A stretch of DNA of 64,000 nt from Endobugula sp965225895 (GTDB lineage Bacteria > Pseudomonadota > Gammaproteobacteria > Pseudomonadales > Cellvibrionaceae): positions 62,001-126,000 of the forward strand of contig CBDDBR010000011.1 of assembly GCA_965225895.1 (NCBI GenBank). The letters are read 5' to 3'. Position 1 is the stretch's first letter, and every line of letters starts with the position of its first letter. The notes under the pieces are model-generated. The model had not been told where the DNA came from and ran no database searches. It was given only the letters and a program-made list of their open reading frames with translations. Below are positions 42,693-51,622 of this stretch, in pieces. A program made the position numbers and the translations under genes.

Positions 42693-43256
42693 ATGACTGA
42701 TATACCTGCTTTTCTTAAAGATGCTAATACATTGTTAACCAAGCAAGGATTTGCGACCAGTGATACGTGGTATCACGGTACGTCATCAGCGTTGGTAGAG
42801 GCCATTAAGCAACAAGGGTTGCAACGTTCTGGTGATAAAGCGCTAAAAGAAGCGGCGAAAAAAACCATGGCAACAATTGGTAACAGCTATGAAGAATCAA
42901 TAGAGCCTGTTTTTTTAACCCAGAGTAAAGAGCTTGCATTTTATTGGGCACAGCAAACGGTACGCGAACGTAGCGTGCGTATTGAGGGTGATGAGAAACC
43001 TGTTGTTCTTAAAGTGACATTGCCAGAAGCATTAAATGCCCAAGTAAAGCCCGATGTTGGTGCCGCCAGTTTATTGTTGCTGAAAGAAGGTGAGCACTTT
43101 ATGGCGTATCTGGCGAATATGTATCAAGAAAATAACTGCGGTGTGCCAGAGATTGATTTGATGAAAGCGGATCGTCTGGAGTATTTGAATACTTTAGGTA
43201 TGGCGTATATTGATACTGATATTGATGCTGTATATGTAGAAGAAGTGACGAGTTAA
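42693..43256 (+). CDS. Uncharacterised protein, ADP-ribosyltransferase-fold-like
   Basis: 187 residues, not recognised as a named family. Residues 26-43 read WYHGTSSALVEAIKQQGL and ~72-91 read PVFLTQSKELAFYWAQQ. This His-Gly-Thr plus helix plus 'FLT...A..YA' layout is that of the ART superfamily (rifampicin ADP-ribosyltransferase, RNA 2'-phosphotransferase), with His28 and Tyr in AFYW as candidate NAD-binding residues. The third ART residue may be in the end segment AVYVEEV. No signal peptide. It is isolated between two terminators; no antitoxin-like neighbour is seen. The role is unknown. Confidence 0.6.
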   Translation: MTDIPAFLKDANTLLTKQGFATSDTWYHGTSSALVEAIKQQGLQRSGDKALKEAAKKTMATIGNSYEESIEPVFLTQSKELAFYWAQQTVRERSVRIEGDEKPVVLKVTLPEALNAQVKPDVGAASLLLLKEGEHFMAYLANMYQENNCGVPEIDLMKADRLEYLNTLGMAYIDTDIDAVYVEEVTS

Positions 43257-43290
43257 GGCGTTACTTGAATATACAATATGTGTGTATTAC

Positions 43291-43323
43291 CAAAAAAATC
43301 CTCGTTCACCGAGGATTTTTTTG
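43291..43323. terminator. Bidirectional terminator between convergent genes
   Basis: A perfect 14-bp stem CAAAAAAATCCTCG/CGAGGATTTTTTTG with a TTCAC loop, and T-runs on both strands, between the ART-like gene and the PfkB kinase. Confidence 0.93.
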
Positions 43324-43342
43324 GGTGCTTTTGGGGTATTTG

Positions 43343-44338
43343 TTACGCTAATACGCGTGTAAGAATATCTTTGTGCTGTTCCGCTTGCAAGCGTGGGCCG
43401 TATTGGCTTACGACCTGTGCAGAGGCAGCGCTAGCGAGATTACCTGCTTGTTCATGATTGTAGCCATTGGTAATAGCATACAAAAATGCACCTGCGAACA
43501 TATCGCCAGCCCCATTACTATCGATAGCGGTAACTGCATTGGCAGTAATGTTAATCATTGTTGAGCCATCAAACACGAGTGCGCCTTTGCTGCCTAATGT
43601 AATCACAAATTCATCAGCATATTGTTTTAGTGCTTCTACCGCATCATCGATCGATTCTGTATTGGTAAAGCCAAAAGCTTCGTCTTGATTACAGAATAAT
43701 AGGTTCACTTTATTGCCAATCATTTCACGTAAGCCGTCACCAAAAAATTGCACCATCGCTGGATCAGAAAGCGTAAATGCTGTTTTTACTTGATGTTTCT
43801 CGGCCATTTCGCGTAATGCGATAGCGGCTGCACGACCCGTTTCAGATGTCACTAAGTAGCCTTCTATATACGCATATTCTGACTGCTGTAATGCCTCTTC
43901 ATTGAGTTCTGCAATAGATACCGTTTCACTAATACCTAAAAATGTATTCATGGTACGTTCGGCATCGGGGGTGATCATGACTAGGCATTTACCTGTAATC
44001 CCCTGTTCTTTTGTTTCGTTGCGTGTATCAACACCTGCGGCATTCATATCGTTGAGATAAAATTCGCCGTTTTCATCATCAGCCACTTTGCACGAATAAT
44101 ATGTGTTAGCACCAAAATAGCTGGCGCCAATGATCGTGTTTGCTGCCGAACCGCCACTGGCGCGTTTTGATGCAACGAGATGTTCAGACAGTTGTTCAAT
44201 AAGCTCGCTTTGTCGTGCTTCGTCAACGAGAGTCATTACGCCTTTTTCTATACCGTAAGATTGTAAATCGTTATCGTTAACTTCAATTTCGGTGTCAACT
44301 AATGCGGCACCAATACCGTAAATGTGGTATTTCGACAT
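43343..44338 (-). CDS. PfkB-family carbohydrate/nucleoside kinase (adenosine-kinase-like)
   Basis: 331 residues from the ATG at 44338, which follows GAAGGA. A longer frame from 44467 is rejected. It is a ribokinase-fold kinase: ASGGSAANTIIGASYFGA near residue 58, and the ATP/anion hole with the catalytic base Asp in NGAGDMFAGAF near 270. The overall pattern fits the adenosine-kinase/sugar-kinase group common in pseudomonads. The substrate is not established. It is divergent from mrcB. Confidence 0.85.
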   Translation of the reverse strand: MSKYHIYGIGAALVDTEIEVNDNDLQSYGIEKGVMTLVDEARQSELIEQLSEHLVASKRASGGSAANTIIGASYFGANTYYSCKVADDENGEFYLNDMNAAGVDTRNETKEQGITGKCLVMITPDAERTMNTFLGISETVSIAELNEEALQQSEYAYIEGYLVTSETGRAAAIALREMAEKHQVKTAFTLSDPAMVQFFGDGLREMIGNKVNLLFCNQDEAFGFTNTESIDDAVEALKQYADEFVITLGSKGALVFDGSTMINITANAVTAIDSNGAGDMFAGAFLYAITNGYNHEQAGNLASAASAQVVSQYGPRLQAEQHKDILTRVLA

Positions 44339-44426
44339 AATAAATCCTTCGTTAAACATAATAATTAGCGCTTCATTATCAAGATCTATCTCGTAAAGTA
44401 AAGCAAAATGCCATGCAAAAACGGCG

Positions 44427-44432
44427 TATAAT
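44427..44432 (+). promoter_or_regulatory. -10 box for mrcB
   Basis: TATAAT preceded by GCG, about 38 bases before the chosen mrcB ATG; the -35 region (CAAAAT) is poor. Confidence 0.35.
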
Positions 44433-44470
44433 AGTCTAATACCCTTTTGATTGATCCGATTACTCACTTT

Positions 44471-46855
44471 ATGCCCAAAACCAGCCCCACTAAAAAAACT
44501 ACAGCCAAGGCGCCAGCTCGAAAAGCGTCGAAGCGCACACGTGCCACCTCGAAAAAAAAATCGTCTAAAGCAAAAAAATCATGGGTTTGGCGGTTATTAC
44601 CATCAAGACGAGTATTCTTTTATTTATTGTGTTTTTTACTATTGATTCTAGCTGCATGGATTGTAGTGCTAGATATTCAAGTGCGACAAAAATTTGAAGG
44701 CAAAAAGTGGGCTATTCCAGCACGTGTATATGCCAGGCCATTAGAAATTTATGAAGGAATTTTATTAAAGCCACAGGCGCTGAAGGAAGAATTATTAAGC
44801 CTAGGATATCGTCCTGTAAAAAAAATATGGCAAGCAGGTCAGTTTTCGGTAACGGGTAATCGTTATGATATTTTTACACGCGATTTTACTTTTGCGGATA
44901 AAAAAGAAAGCGCGGCACGTTACGCAGTATATTTTAATACCCAGACTCATACGGTTGAAAAGCTTGTAGGTGCGGATGATGATTTGGTGCTACGCATTGA
45001 CCCAAAAGAAATTGGCAGTATTTACCCGCGCCATGGTGAAGATCGTATTTTAGTTCAGTTAGATGATATTCCTCCTTTATTGGGGCAAGCGCTTATTGCT
45101 GTTGAGGATAAAGACTTTGTTCATCACTACGGTATTTCGCCTAAAGGTATTGCGAGAGCAATGATAGCTAATATTAAAGCACAGCGTTTTGTTCAAGGTG
45201 GTAGTACCTTAACGCAACAACTGGTTAAAAATTTTTATTTAACACAAGAAAAAAAATTATGGCGAAAAATACAAGAAGCCTTAATGGCGCCATTATTAGA
45301 GCTGCATTATAGTAAATCAGAAATTTTAGAAGCGTACATTAATGAAATTTATTTAGGGCAAAGTGGGCCGCGCGGTATTCATGGGTTTGGTTTGGCAGCA
45401 AAACATTATTTTAATCGGCCATTAAAAAATTTACAGCCGCAGCAAATTGCATTGCTTGTGGCAACGGTAAAAGGAGCATCTTACTATAATCCATGGCGTT
45501 ACCCTGAGCGTGCAATGCAGCGTCGTAATGTAGTGTTGCAGCTCATGGCAGATAATCAATTAATTTCAGCGGCAGAAAAAAATACGTATGCTAGTCGACC
45601 GTTAGGTGTTGTGAAAAAATCAGAGTTGCGGTTAGGGGATTATCCCGCATTTTTAGATTTGGTTAAGCGACAGTTACGCAGAGATTATCGGCAAGAAGAT
45701 TTGCAAAGTGAAGGCTTGCAAGTGTTTACCACGATGTCTCCACATATTCAGGAGCTAACTGAGCAAGCTTTAGAACAGCGAGTCACTCGAATGAATCGCG
45801 CTAAAAAAGCCAATGATTTACAAGCGGCTGCGGTGATTACAGCTGTAGGTAGTGGCGAAATTGTAGCACTGGTGGGCGGGCGAAACCCTCGCTACAGTGG
45901 ATTTAATCGTGCGCTAGATATGAAGCGTTCTATTGGCTCGTTAGTTAAGCCGTTTGTGTATTTAACCGCGCTATCCACGCCAAAAAAATATACCTTAGCA
46001 ACATTGTTAGATGATAGCCCCGTTCATATTGCGCTACCTAATGGCGATACTTGGCGGCCTAAAAATTTCAGTAAAGCCTCTTATGGTAATGTTCCTTTAT
46101 ACCAAGCATTGGCGTCTTCTTATAATCAATCAACGGCCAGATTGGGTATGAATATTGGTTTGCCAAATGTTATTAATACATTGCGTGATGCAGGTTTAGC
46201 ACGTTCTGTTGAGCCATTGCCTTCTTTATTATTAGGCTCTATTGATTTATCCCCAATAGAGGTGAGCCATTTGTACCATACTTTAGCTGCGGATGGTGTA
46301 TACACGCCACTGCGAGCGATTCGTGAAGTATTAAATGCGCAAGGCGAGCCATTGCAACGCTATCCTTTAAATAGTGAGCCAAGAATATCGGCGGAGTTAA
46401 GTTACTTGATGCATTATAATTTGCAGGCGGTTATGCGTGTTGGCTCAGGGCGCGGAGCGTATAAACATTTACCCGCATCTTTAGTTGTAGCAGGTAAAAC
46501 GGGAACCACTAATAAGCAACGAGATAGTTGGTTTGCAGGTTATAGTGCCGATCACTTGGGTGTGGTTTGGTTAGGCAATGATAATAATACACCATCGGCT
46601 TATACAGGCAGTTCGGGTGCTTTGCCTATATGGAGTGATGTTTTTAAACAATTATCCACGCGTGGAATTAGCAATGATCAGCCTGATACGATTGAGTATT
46701 ATTGGGTTGATTCGGTTAATGGATTATTAAGTGCAGAAAAATGCAAGCAAGCGATATTGGTTCCTTTTATTGCGGGTTCGCAACCAACAGAAAAAACACA
46801 GTGTGAATATGTAGATGCACCCATTACGCGTTGGTTTAAAAAATGGTTTGGATAA
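44471..46855 (+). CDS. mrcB: Penicillin-binding protein 1B
   Basis: 794 residues. It is a bifunctional class A PBP that polymerises and crosslinks peptidoglycan in the periplasm. A basic Lys/Ser/Thr-rich cytoplasmic tail (1-42) is followed by one membrane helix (~52-72) and a UB2H-like region (~85-185). The GT51 glycosyltransferase has EDKDFVHHYGI near 213 and GGSTLTQQLVKN near 250. The transpeptidase has SLVK (SxxK) near 488, SYN near 555 and KTGT near 675. The ATG at 44471 was chosen over a TTG 24 bases upstream. The TPR lipoprotein that follows may be its activator. Confidence 0.95.
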   Translation: MPKTSPTKKTTAKAPARKASKRTRATSKKKSSKAKKSWVWRLLPSRRVFFYLLCFLLLILAAWIVVLDIQVRQKFEGKKWAIPARVYARPLEIYEGILLKPQALKEELLSLGYRPVKKIWQAGQFSVTGNRYDIFTRDFTFADKKESAARYAVYFNTQTHTVEKLVGADDDLVLRIDPKEIGSIYPRHGEDRILVQLDDIPPLLGQALIAVEDKDFVHHYGISPKGIARAMIANIKAQRFVQGGSTLTQQLVKNFYLTQEKKLWRKIQEALMAPLLELHYSKSEILEAYINEIYLGQSGPRGIHGFGLAAKHYFNRPLKNLQPQQIALLVATVKGASYYNPWRYPERAMQRRNVVLQLMADNQLISAAEKNTYASRPLGVVKKSELRLGDYPAFLDLVKRQLRRDYRQEDLQSEGLQVFTTMSPHIQELTEQALEQRVTRMNRAKKANDLQAAAVITAVGSGEIVALVGGRNPRYSGFNRALDMKRSIGSLVKPFVYLTALSTPKKYTLATLLDDSPVHIALPNGDTWRPKNFSKASYGNVPLYQALASSYNQSTARLGMNIGLPNVINTLRDAGLARSVEPLPSLLLGSIDLSPIEVSHLYHTLAADGVYTPLRAIREVLNAQGEPLQRYPLNSEPRISAELSYLMHYNLQAVMRVGSGRGAYKHLPASLVVAGKTGTTNKQRDSWFAGYSADHLGVVWLGNDNNTPSAYTGSSGALPIWSDVFKQLSTRGISNDQPDTIEYYWVDSVNGLLSAEKCKQAILVPFIAGSQPTEKTQCEYVDAPITRWFKKWFG

Positions 46856-46900
46856 TATGTTGATAAAAGTATTAGTTAAAAATATAGGGTCAAAATAAGA

Positions 46901-47419
46901 ATGGATTGTTCAATGTTGGCGAAAAAAAAATCACATAGCAAAAAAGTACATCGTGCAGCGATAGGCAGAAAAAAAATAATATCCTATATACTGCCGCAAT
47001 CTATGGTGTGGGTGCTTATTAGCTTGCTAAGTGCATGTGCGAGTCATACAGGGCCTGTTATTATTCGTGATTCGGGTACGGCATCAACAGCGCCAACAGA
47101 AACGGCGCAACCATCTCGTCCAGATGTACGCCCTGTTGCACCTGCAAAGGTCGCGCCCTCATCTGTTTCGCCATTAAAGCAAAAACTCATTCGTCAATCA
47201 GAGCAGGCGCTGGTAAAAGATAATCCTAAAGGCGCTATCGTACTGGCTGAGAGAGGCTTACGTATCGATCGAAAAGAGCCTCAGTTTTATCAGGTGCTGG
47301 CATCCGCGTATGATGCCTTAAGTAATCAAGCGCAATCGATATATTTTGCTAAACAGGGTTTACGTTATGCGAAAAAAGGAAGCGAGGTATATCAATCACT
47401 TGAAAAGTGGTTACCGTAA
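46901..47419 (+). CDS. TPR lipoprotein, LpoP-like PBP1b activator candidate
   Basis: 172 residues. The N-terminus is basic and followed by a hydrophobic segment ending in the lipobox LLSAC (Cys46), so the mature protein is a lipoprotein. A Pro/Ala/Thr-rich linker (~55-90) precedes a small TPR-like helical domain (~93-170; KQKLIRQSEQALVKDNPKGAIVLAERGL, YQVLASAYDALSNQAQSIYFAKQGL in pieces). In Pseudomonas, as I recall, the TPR lipoprotein LpoP encoded beside PBP1b activates it; the order and fold agree. It lies 45 bases after mrcB. Function by context, not tested. Confidence 0.68.
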   Translation: MDCSMLAKKKSHSKKVHRAAIGRKKIISYILPQSMVWVLISLLSACASHTGPVIIRDSGTASTAPTETAQPSRPDVRPVAPAKVAPSSVSPLKQKLIRQSEQALVKDNPKGAIVLAERGLRIDRKEPQFYQVLASAYDALSNQAQSIYFAKQGLRYAKKGSEVYQSLEKWLP

Positions 47420-47428
47420 ATCGTGCTT

Positions 47429-47803
47429 TTATTGCTTAAGTTCGTGGTAGTTTTCAATCACAAATCGTGGTGTGCACAGCACCATAAAAACTAAATCTGC
47501 ATTGTCTGTATTGCGAATGGCTTGCGGGCAGTTTTCAGGAATAATAACAACATCACCAGCACTTACAGGTACAGGTGTTGCTTCGCCTAAGGTGACCTCG
47601 CCTTTGCCTTCTAAAATAATATAGCGTTCGATAGTATTCGATAATCTATGTAGTTTTGTTGCTGTGTTAGGCAATACACGAGCACGAGCAATTGATAGGT
47701 TTTTGTCATCAGCTGAGTTAGACAGTTCCCAAATAAAACAACCTTCTTCGAAGTAATATTCGTCGTTTTCGGTGTTGTTAATAATGATGGGAGCTGCCTT
47801 CAT
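47429..47803 (-). CDS. Cupin-domain protein
   Basis: 124 residues. A single beta-barrel cupin: motif 1 around ATKLHRLSNTIERYIILEGKGEV (near residues 48-70) and motif 2 GDVVIIPENCPQAIRN near 88. Motif 1 has only one clear His and a Glu, so metal binding is uncertain. It lies 18 bases after hemL on the same strand and may be co-transcribed; a role in haem metabolism is not supported. It is convergent with the lipoprotein gene. Confidence 0.8.
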   Translation of the reverse strand: MKAAPIIINNTENDEYYFEEGCFIWELSNSADDKNLSIARARVLPNTATKLHRLSNTIERYIILEGKGEVTLGEATPVPVSAGDVVIIPENCPQAIRNTDNADLVFMVLCTPRFVIENYHELKQ

Positions 47804-47821
47804 GAGTGTTTACTTTTTATT

Positions 47822-49114
47822 TTATAGTTGGCTAAACGCAACTTCTGCAGCATCAAGAGTCGCTTGAATGTCGGCATCGGAGTGCGCAATTGACATAAAT
47901 CCTGCTTCGTATGATGCGGGTGCAAGATAAATACCTGCGTTAAGCATAAGATGAAAAAACTTGTTGAAGCGTTCGATGTCGCAGCTCATGACTTGTTGGT
48001 AGTTAGTGATGTGCTGATTATCACTTGCCTCTTTTAAGAAGAAAAAACCAAACATAGAGCCAACGTGATTGGTGGTGAATGGAATGCCCGCTGCGTTGGC
48101 ACGGGCTTGTAGGCCTGTTACTAAGGTGTCTGTTTTTGCAAAGAGACTTTCGTAAAATCCATCGGCCGTTAAGCCTTCAAGATTAGCGAGGCCAGCGGCC
48201 ATTGCCACAGGGTTGCCCGATAGTGTACCTGCTTGATATACAGGGCCTAATGGGGCGATTTGATCCATGATGTGCTGTTTGCCACCAAAGGCACCTACGG
48301 GCATACCACCGCCCATTACTTTGCCAAGTGTAATAATGTCGGCATCCACATTAAAGCGCGATTGTGATCCTTGTGCATGTACGCGAAAGCCAGTCATTAC
48401 TTCATCAAAAATTAATAATGCACTACTGGCATCGCATACGCTGCGTAGTGTTTGTAAAAAGCCATCAACAGGCGGCACGCAATTCATATTGCCCGCTACA
48501 GGTTCTACGATAACGCAGGCGACTTCTTCGCCTATTTCACTAAATACACGTTGCACTTGTTCGATATCGTTATAGTTAAGTGTGATGGTGTGGTCGGCAA
48601 GGCTTTTAGGAACGCCCGGTGAGCTAGGAACGCCAAAGGTGAGTGCGCCAGAGCCTGCTTTTACTAAGAGTGAGTCGGAGTGGCCATGGTAGCAGCCTTC
48701 AAATTTAATAATTTTATCTCGTCCAGTCACGCCCCGCGCTAAGCGAATGGCGCTCATGGTGGCTTCTGTTCCTGAGTTTACAAAACGCACTTTATCCATA
48801 TTAGGAATAATGTTGCATACTTTTTGTGCCAGCTCAGTTTCTAATTCGGTGGGGGCGCCAAAACTTAATCCATCGAGTGCTTTCTCTCGTACAGCGTCTA
48901 TAACAGGAGGGTAGGCGTGACCTAAAATCATGGGGCCCCATGACAAAACATAATCAATATATTGCTTGTCGTCTTCATCAAAAAGATACGCGCCTGCTGC
49001 ACGTTTAAAAAATACGGGTGTACCACCAACGGCTTTAAAGGCTCTAACGGGTGAGTTAACTCCGCCAGGAATCACTTGTTGTGCGGTAGAAAAAAGAGTA
49101 TCAGAACGATTCAT
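47822..49114 (-). CDS. hemL: Glutamate-1-semialdehyde 2,1-aminomutase
   Basis: 430 residues from the ATG at 49114, preceded by AAGG; an upstream extension is rejected. It makes 5-aminolevulinate from glutamate semialdehyde (C5 pathway of tetrapyrrole synthesis). PLP enzyme: GPMILGHAYP near residue 60, FVNSGTEATMSAIRLARG near 120, and the PLP lysine in LGKVMGGGMPVGAFGG near 265. The neighbour hemJ also belongs to haem synthesis. Confidence 0.96.
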   Translation of the reverse strand: MNRSDTLFSTAQQVIPGGVNSPVRAFKAVGGTPVFFKRAAGAYLFDEDDKQYIDYVLSWGPMILGHAYPPVIDAVREKALDGLSFGAPTELETELAQKVCNIIPNMDKVRFVNSGTEATMSAIRLARGVTGRDKIIKFEGCYHGHSDSLLVKAGSGALTFGVPSSPGVPKSLADHTITLNYNDIEQVQRVFSEIGEEVACVIVEPVAGNMNCVPPVDGFLQTLRSVCDASSALLIFDEVMTGFRVHAQGSQSRFNVDADIITLGKVMGGGMPVGAFGGKQHIMDQIAPLGPVYQAGTLSGNPVAMAAGLANLEGLTADGFYESLFAKTDTLVTGLQARANAAGIPFTTNHVGSMFGFFFLKEASDNQHITNYQQVMSCDIERFNKFFHLMLNAGIYLAPASYEAGFMSIAHSDADIQATLDAAEVAFSQL

Positions 49115-49196
49115 AAAATAGACCTTAAAAAGATAACGGTTAGCTAGCAAGAATGATACGCGTCATGTCTGCCTAGGGGCTAAATAATAGTAAATA

Positions 49197-49622
49197 TTAC
49201 CAGCTAGGTTTAATAACAACTAAACAGATAATGGCAATGAGTAATAGCACAGGGAATTCATTAAACCAGCGATAAAATACATGGCTACGTGTATTGGTGT
49301 TATTGCAAAATTGCTTCCATAAATGTATGCACATCATATGATAAACAATTAATGTGATCACGCCGGCTATTTTTAACCAAAACCATGTAGACGATTGATA
49401 GTATTCCCAATGATACGAGGCGAGCCAAACGCCGAGTACGAGTGTGGCAATCATGGATGGATTACCTATGCCGCGAATGAGTTTTCTTTCCATGATCTTA
49501 AACCGATCTTTGCTGATTTGATCATCACTCATCGCATGGTAAACAAATAGACGAGGCAAATAGAAAAGTACGGCAAACCAACAAACAACAGCAATAATAT
49601 GAAATGCCTTTACCCACAACAT
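49197..49622 (-). CDS. hemJ: Protoporphyrinogen oxidase HemJ
   Basis: 141 residues with four membrane helices (about 4-24, 54-74, 83-103, 122-139). The N-terminus FHIIAVVCWFAVLFYLPRLFVYHA is the HemJ hallmark, carrying the conserved His that binds haem. It oxidises protoporphyrinogen IX to protoporphyrin IX at the inner membrane. It is 83 bases upstream of hemL on the same strand, likely one transcription unit. Confidence 0.9.
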   Translation of the reverse strand: MLWVKAFHIIAVVCWFAVLFYLPRLFVYHAMSDDQISKDRFKIMERKLIRGIGNPSMIATLVLGVWLASYHWEYYQSSTWFWLKIAGVITLIVYHMMCIHLWKQFCNNTNTRSHVFYRWFNEFPVLLLIAIICLVVIKPSW

Positions 49623-49757
49623 AGCAGTTTTCCTAAATCAATAAATAGTAATAAGTGTAACTAATTATCGCGTAAGTTACAGAAACGCCCCGCGCTTGGC
49701 AATGTTCTCGTGTGGATTGATTCTTATGCGGATATTGGTTCTCTGTATTGGGTGGTT

Positions 49758-51494
49758 TTATAGTGGATAATGATTGGCGATAGTGCTGTGTGTAATGACC
49801 CCTAGTATGAGAGGTGTCTGGGTATGTTGGTTTTTTGATGTGACGTATAGTGCATCGGCTTGGTGTTTGGCCAGCATTTGTTGTGCTTCATACAGTGTGG
49901 CTAATTCGTCTATAGGCGATAAACTGAAACGCTCGGCGGGAATATCTAATAGGTTAACGGTGGGTTCTTCCGTAGTGTTTTGATTCATATATGTGGCTAA
50001 ATCAGCGGCACGTAGCAGAGTAACTTCAGAATGCGTATGGTGAACAACAATCCACAGAGGGTTAGTGCTAAGTAATGCCGTGGCGGATACGCATGATAGT
50101 GCGGATGATGATTCAACAAATGCCGTTTTCATCACACTGCGAACGCCAATGGTATCTAAAAGTTGTTGTGATGGGCTGGCGTTTAACGATTTACCATTGC
50201 TAGATAATTGCTCAATAAATATACCCTCGCATTTAAAGAGTAAGCGAGTAGTAATACACGCTGTAACGATAATTAAAATACTAGGAAAAATTATTGATGG
50301 ATTGTGTGTGAGTTCTAGCACCGCCATCAAAGCGGCTAGTGGCGCGTTAATGACTGCGCCCATCATGGCGGCCATGCCGAGTAAAACATAAAATCCGCTA
50401 TTACTGCTTTCGGGGAAAAATCCATTAATAACCGTGCCAATAATAGCGCCTGCGCAAGCGCCCATAAATAATTGCGGGCCAATTAATCCTGCAGGCATAC
50501 CCATGCCAATGCTAAAACTTGTGGTAATAATTTTGGCAAAGAGTATGAGGCTCAGTGCATGTAATGTGAGTTTTCCTTCTAAGGCAAGATTTACCGTGTC
50601 GTAGCCAAGGCCTAATACTTCGGGAATAAATAGCGCAATGCTGCCTGTTAGTAAGCCACCCAATAAAATTTTTATGCTGATGGAGTAGTGAAATAAACGA
50701 CTGAAATTTAATTGAAGCCGCATATATATCGTGGCGATGATCCCAATAATCAGTCCTGCTAATGCCATTGCAATGAGCTCCCATAAACCGCCCATTTGAA
50801 AACCAGTAAATGAAAAATGTGATTCTTCCCCAAAGACAAGACGAGCGGCTAATGCGCCGCAAACAGAAGCAATCATCACAGGAATAAAGCCAACAATGGT
50901 ATAGCTCATTAATACCACTTCCATTGCGAATATAACGCCTGCAATCGGTGTGTTAAACGAAGCCGCAATAGCGGCAGCAACGCCACAACCAATGAGTGTA
51001 CGTAAGCTGTTATTGGGCAATCTTAACCATTGACCCAGCACACTTGCGGCGCTTGCACCTATGTGTACAGCAGGCCCTTCGCGGCCAACAGATTGGCCGC
51101 TTAATAGGCAAATGATGCCACCAAAAAATTGAACGAAAAAATTACCTAAAGACATGCGGCCTTGGTGGTTATGCAGGCGTTCTAATACGTTGCCTACACT
51201 CACACTGTGATATTTTTTAGGAATGTAATAAAGGCCTGTGGCTACGATGATCGCGCCAATAATAGGGAGTAAAAAATGGTGCGCGCTGCTGAGAGCTTCA
51301 AAGTTTTCGGGTTTGTCGGCTAAAAAGTATTTAAGAGGTAGATCAATGAGAAGGCGAAAGGCAACAATCAGCGCCCCTGCAAATAGCCCAATAATAATGC
51401 CAATGAATGTGAGTTGAGGTAGTGCATCAATACCCGCTAAGCTATGGCGAAAACTATCCATTGGTTTTTTTAATAAAAGGGTTGGCTTTTTCAC
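49758..51494 (-). CDS. clcA: CLC family chloride channel/H+ antiporter
   Basis: 578 residues. The ion pathway motif is GQSVGREGPAVHIGA (gating Glu in GREGP) near residue 135. The proton-side Glu is in GVIFAMEVVL near 192, suggesting a Cl-/H+ exchanger rather than a channel. The core spans ~20-440, and a C-terminal CBS-like region (~450-578) looks degenerate. The start is GTG at 51494, with an in-frame ATG at 51461 as the alternative. It is divergent from argC. Confidence 0.88.
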   Translation of the reverse strand: MKKPTLLLKKPMDSFRHSLAGIDALPQLTFIGIIIGLFAGALIVAFRLLIDLPLKYFLADKPENFEALSSAHHFLLPIIGAIIVATGLYYIPKKYHSVSVGNVLERLHNHQGRMSLGNFFVQFFGGIICLLSGQSVGREGPAVHIGASAASVLGQWLRLPNNSLRTLIGCGVAAAIAASFNTPIAGVIFAMEVVLMSYTIVGFIPVMIASVCGALAARLVFGEESHFSFTGFQMGGLWELIAMALAGLIIGIIATIYMRLQLNFSRLFHYSISIKILLGGLLTGSIALFIPEVLGLGYDTVNLALEGKLTLHALSLILFAKIITTSFSIGMGMPAGLIGPQLFMGACAGAIIGTVINGFFPESSNSGFYVLLGMAAMMGAVINAPLAALMAVLELTHNPSIIFPSILIIVTACITTRLLFKCEGIFIEQLSSNGKSLNASPSQQLLDTIGVRSVMKTAFVESSSALSCVSATALLSTNPLWIVVHHTHSEVTLLRAADLATYMNQNTTEEPTVNLLDIPAERFSLSPIDELATLYEAQQMLAKHQADALYVTSKNQHTQTPLILGVITHSTIANHYPL

Positions 51495-51556
51495 AGACTG
51501 CGCTCTTATAAAATCATGGGTGGATATTATTTCAACATGTTTTCTATGATGATGCT

Positions 51557-51584
51557 TTGTTATAGTGCTTTATTCGCTTATTAT
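51557..51584 (+). promoter_or_regulatory. Promoter of argC
   Basis: TTGTTA (51557-51562), a 16-bp spacer, then TATTAT (51579-51584), 38 bases before the ATG. Confidence 0.5.
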
Positions 51585-51622
51585 AGCGTTTTTATGACAA
51601 TTAAGATTGAATTGAGTGTTTT

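Noticed and set aside
44339..44467. Upstream extension of the PfkB kinase
   Set aside because: The ATG at 44338 is preceded by GAAGGA, and the extension overlaps the divergent promoter region.
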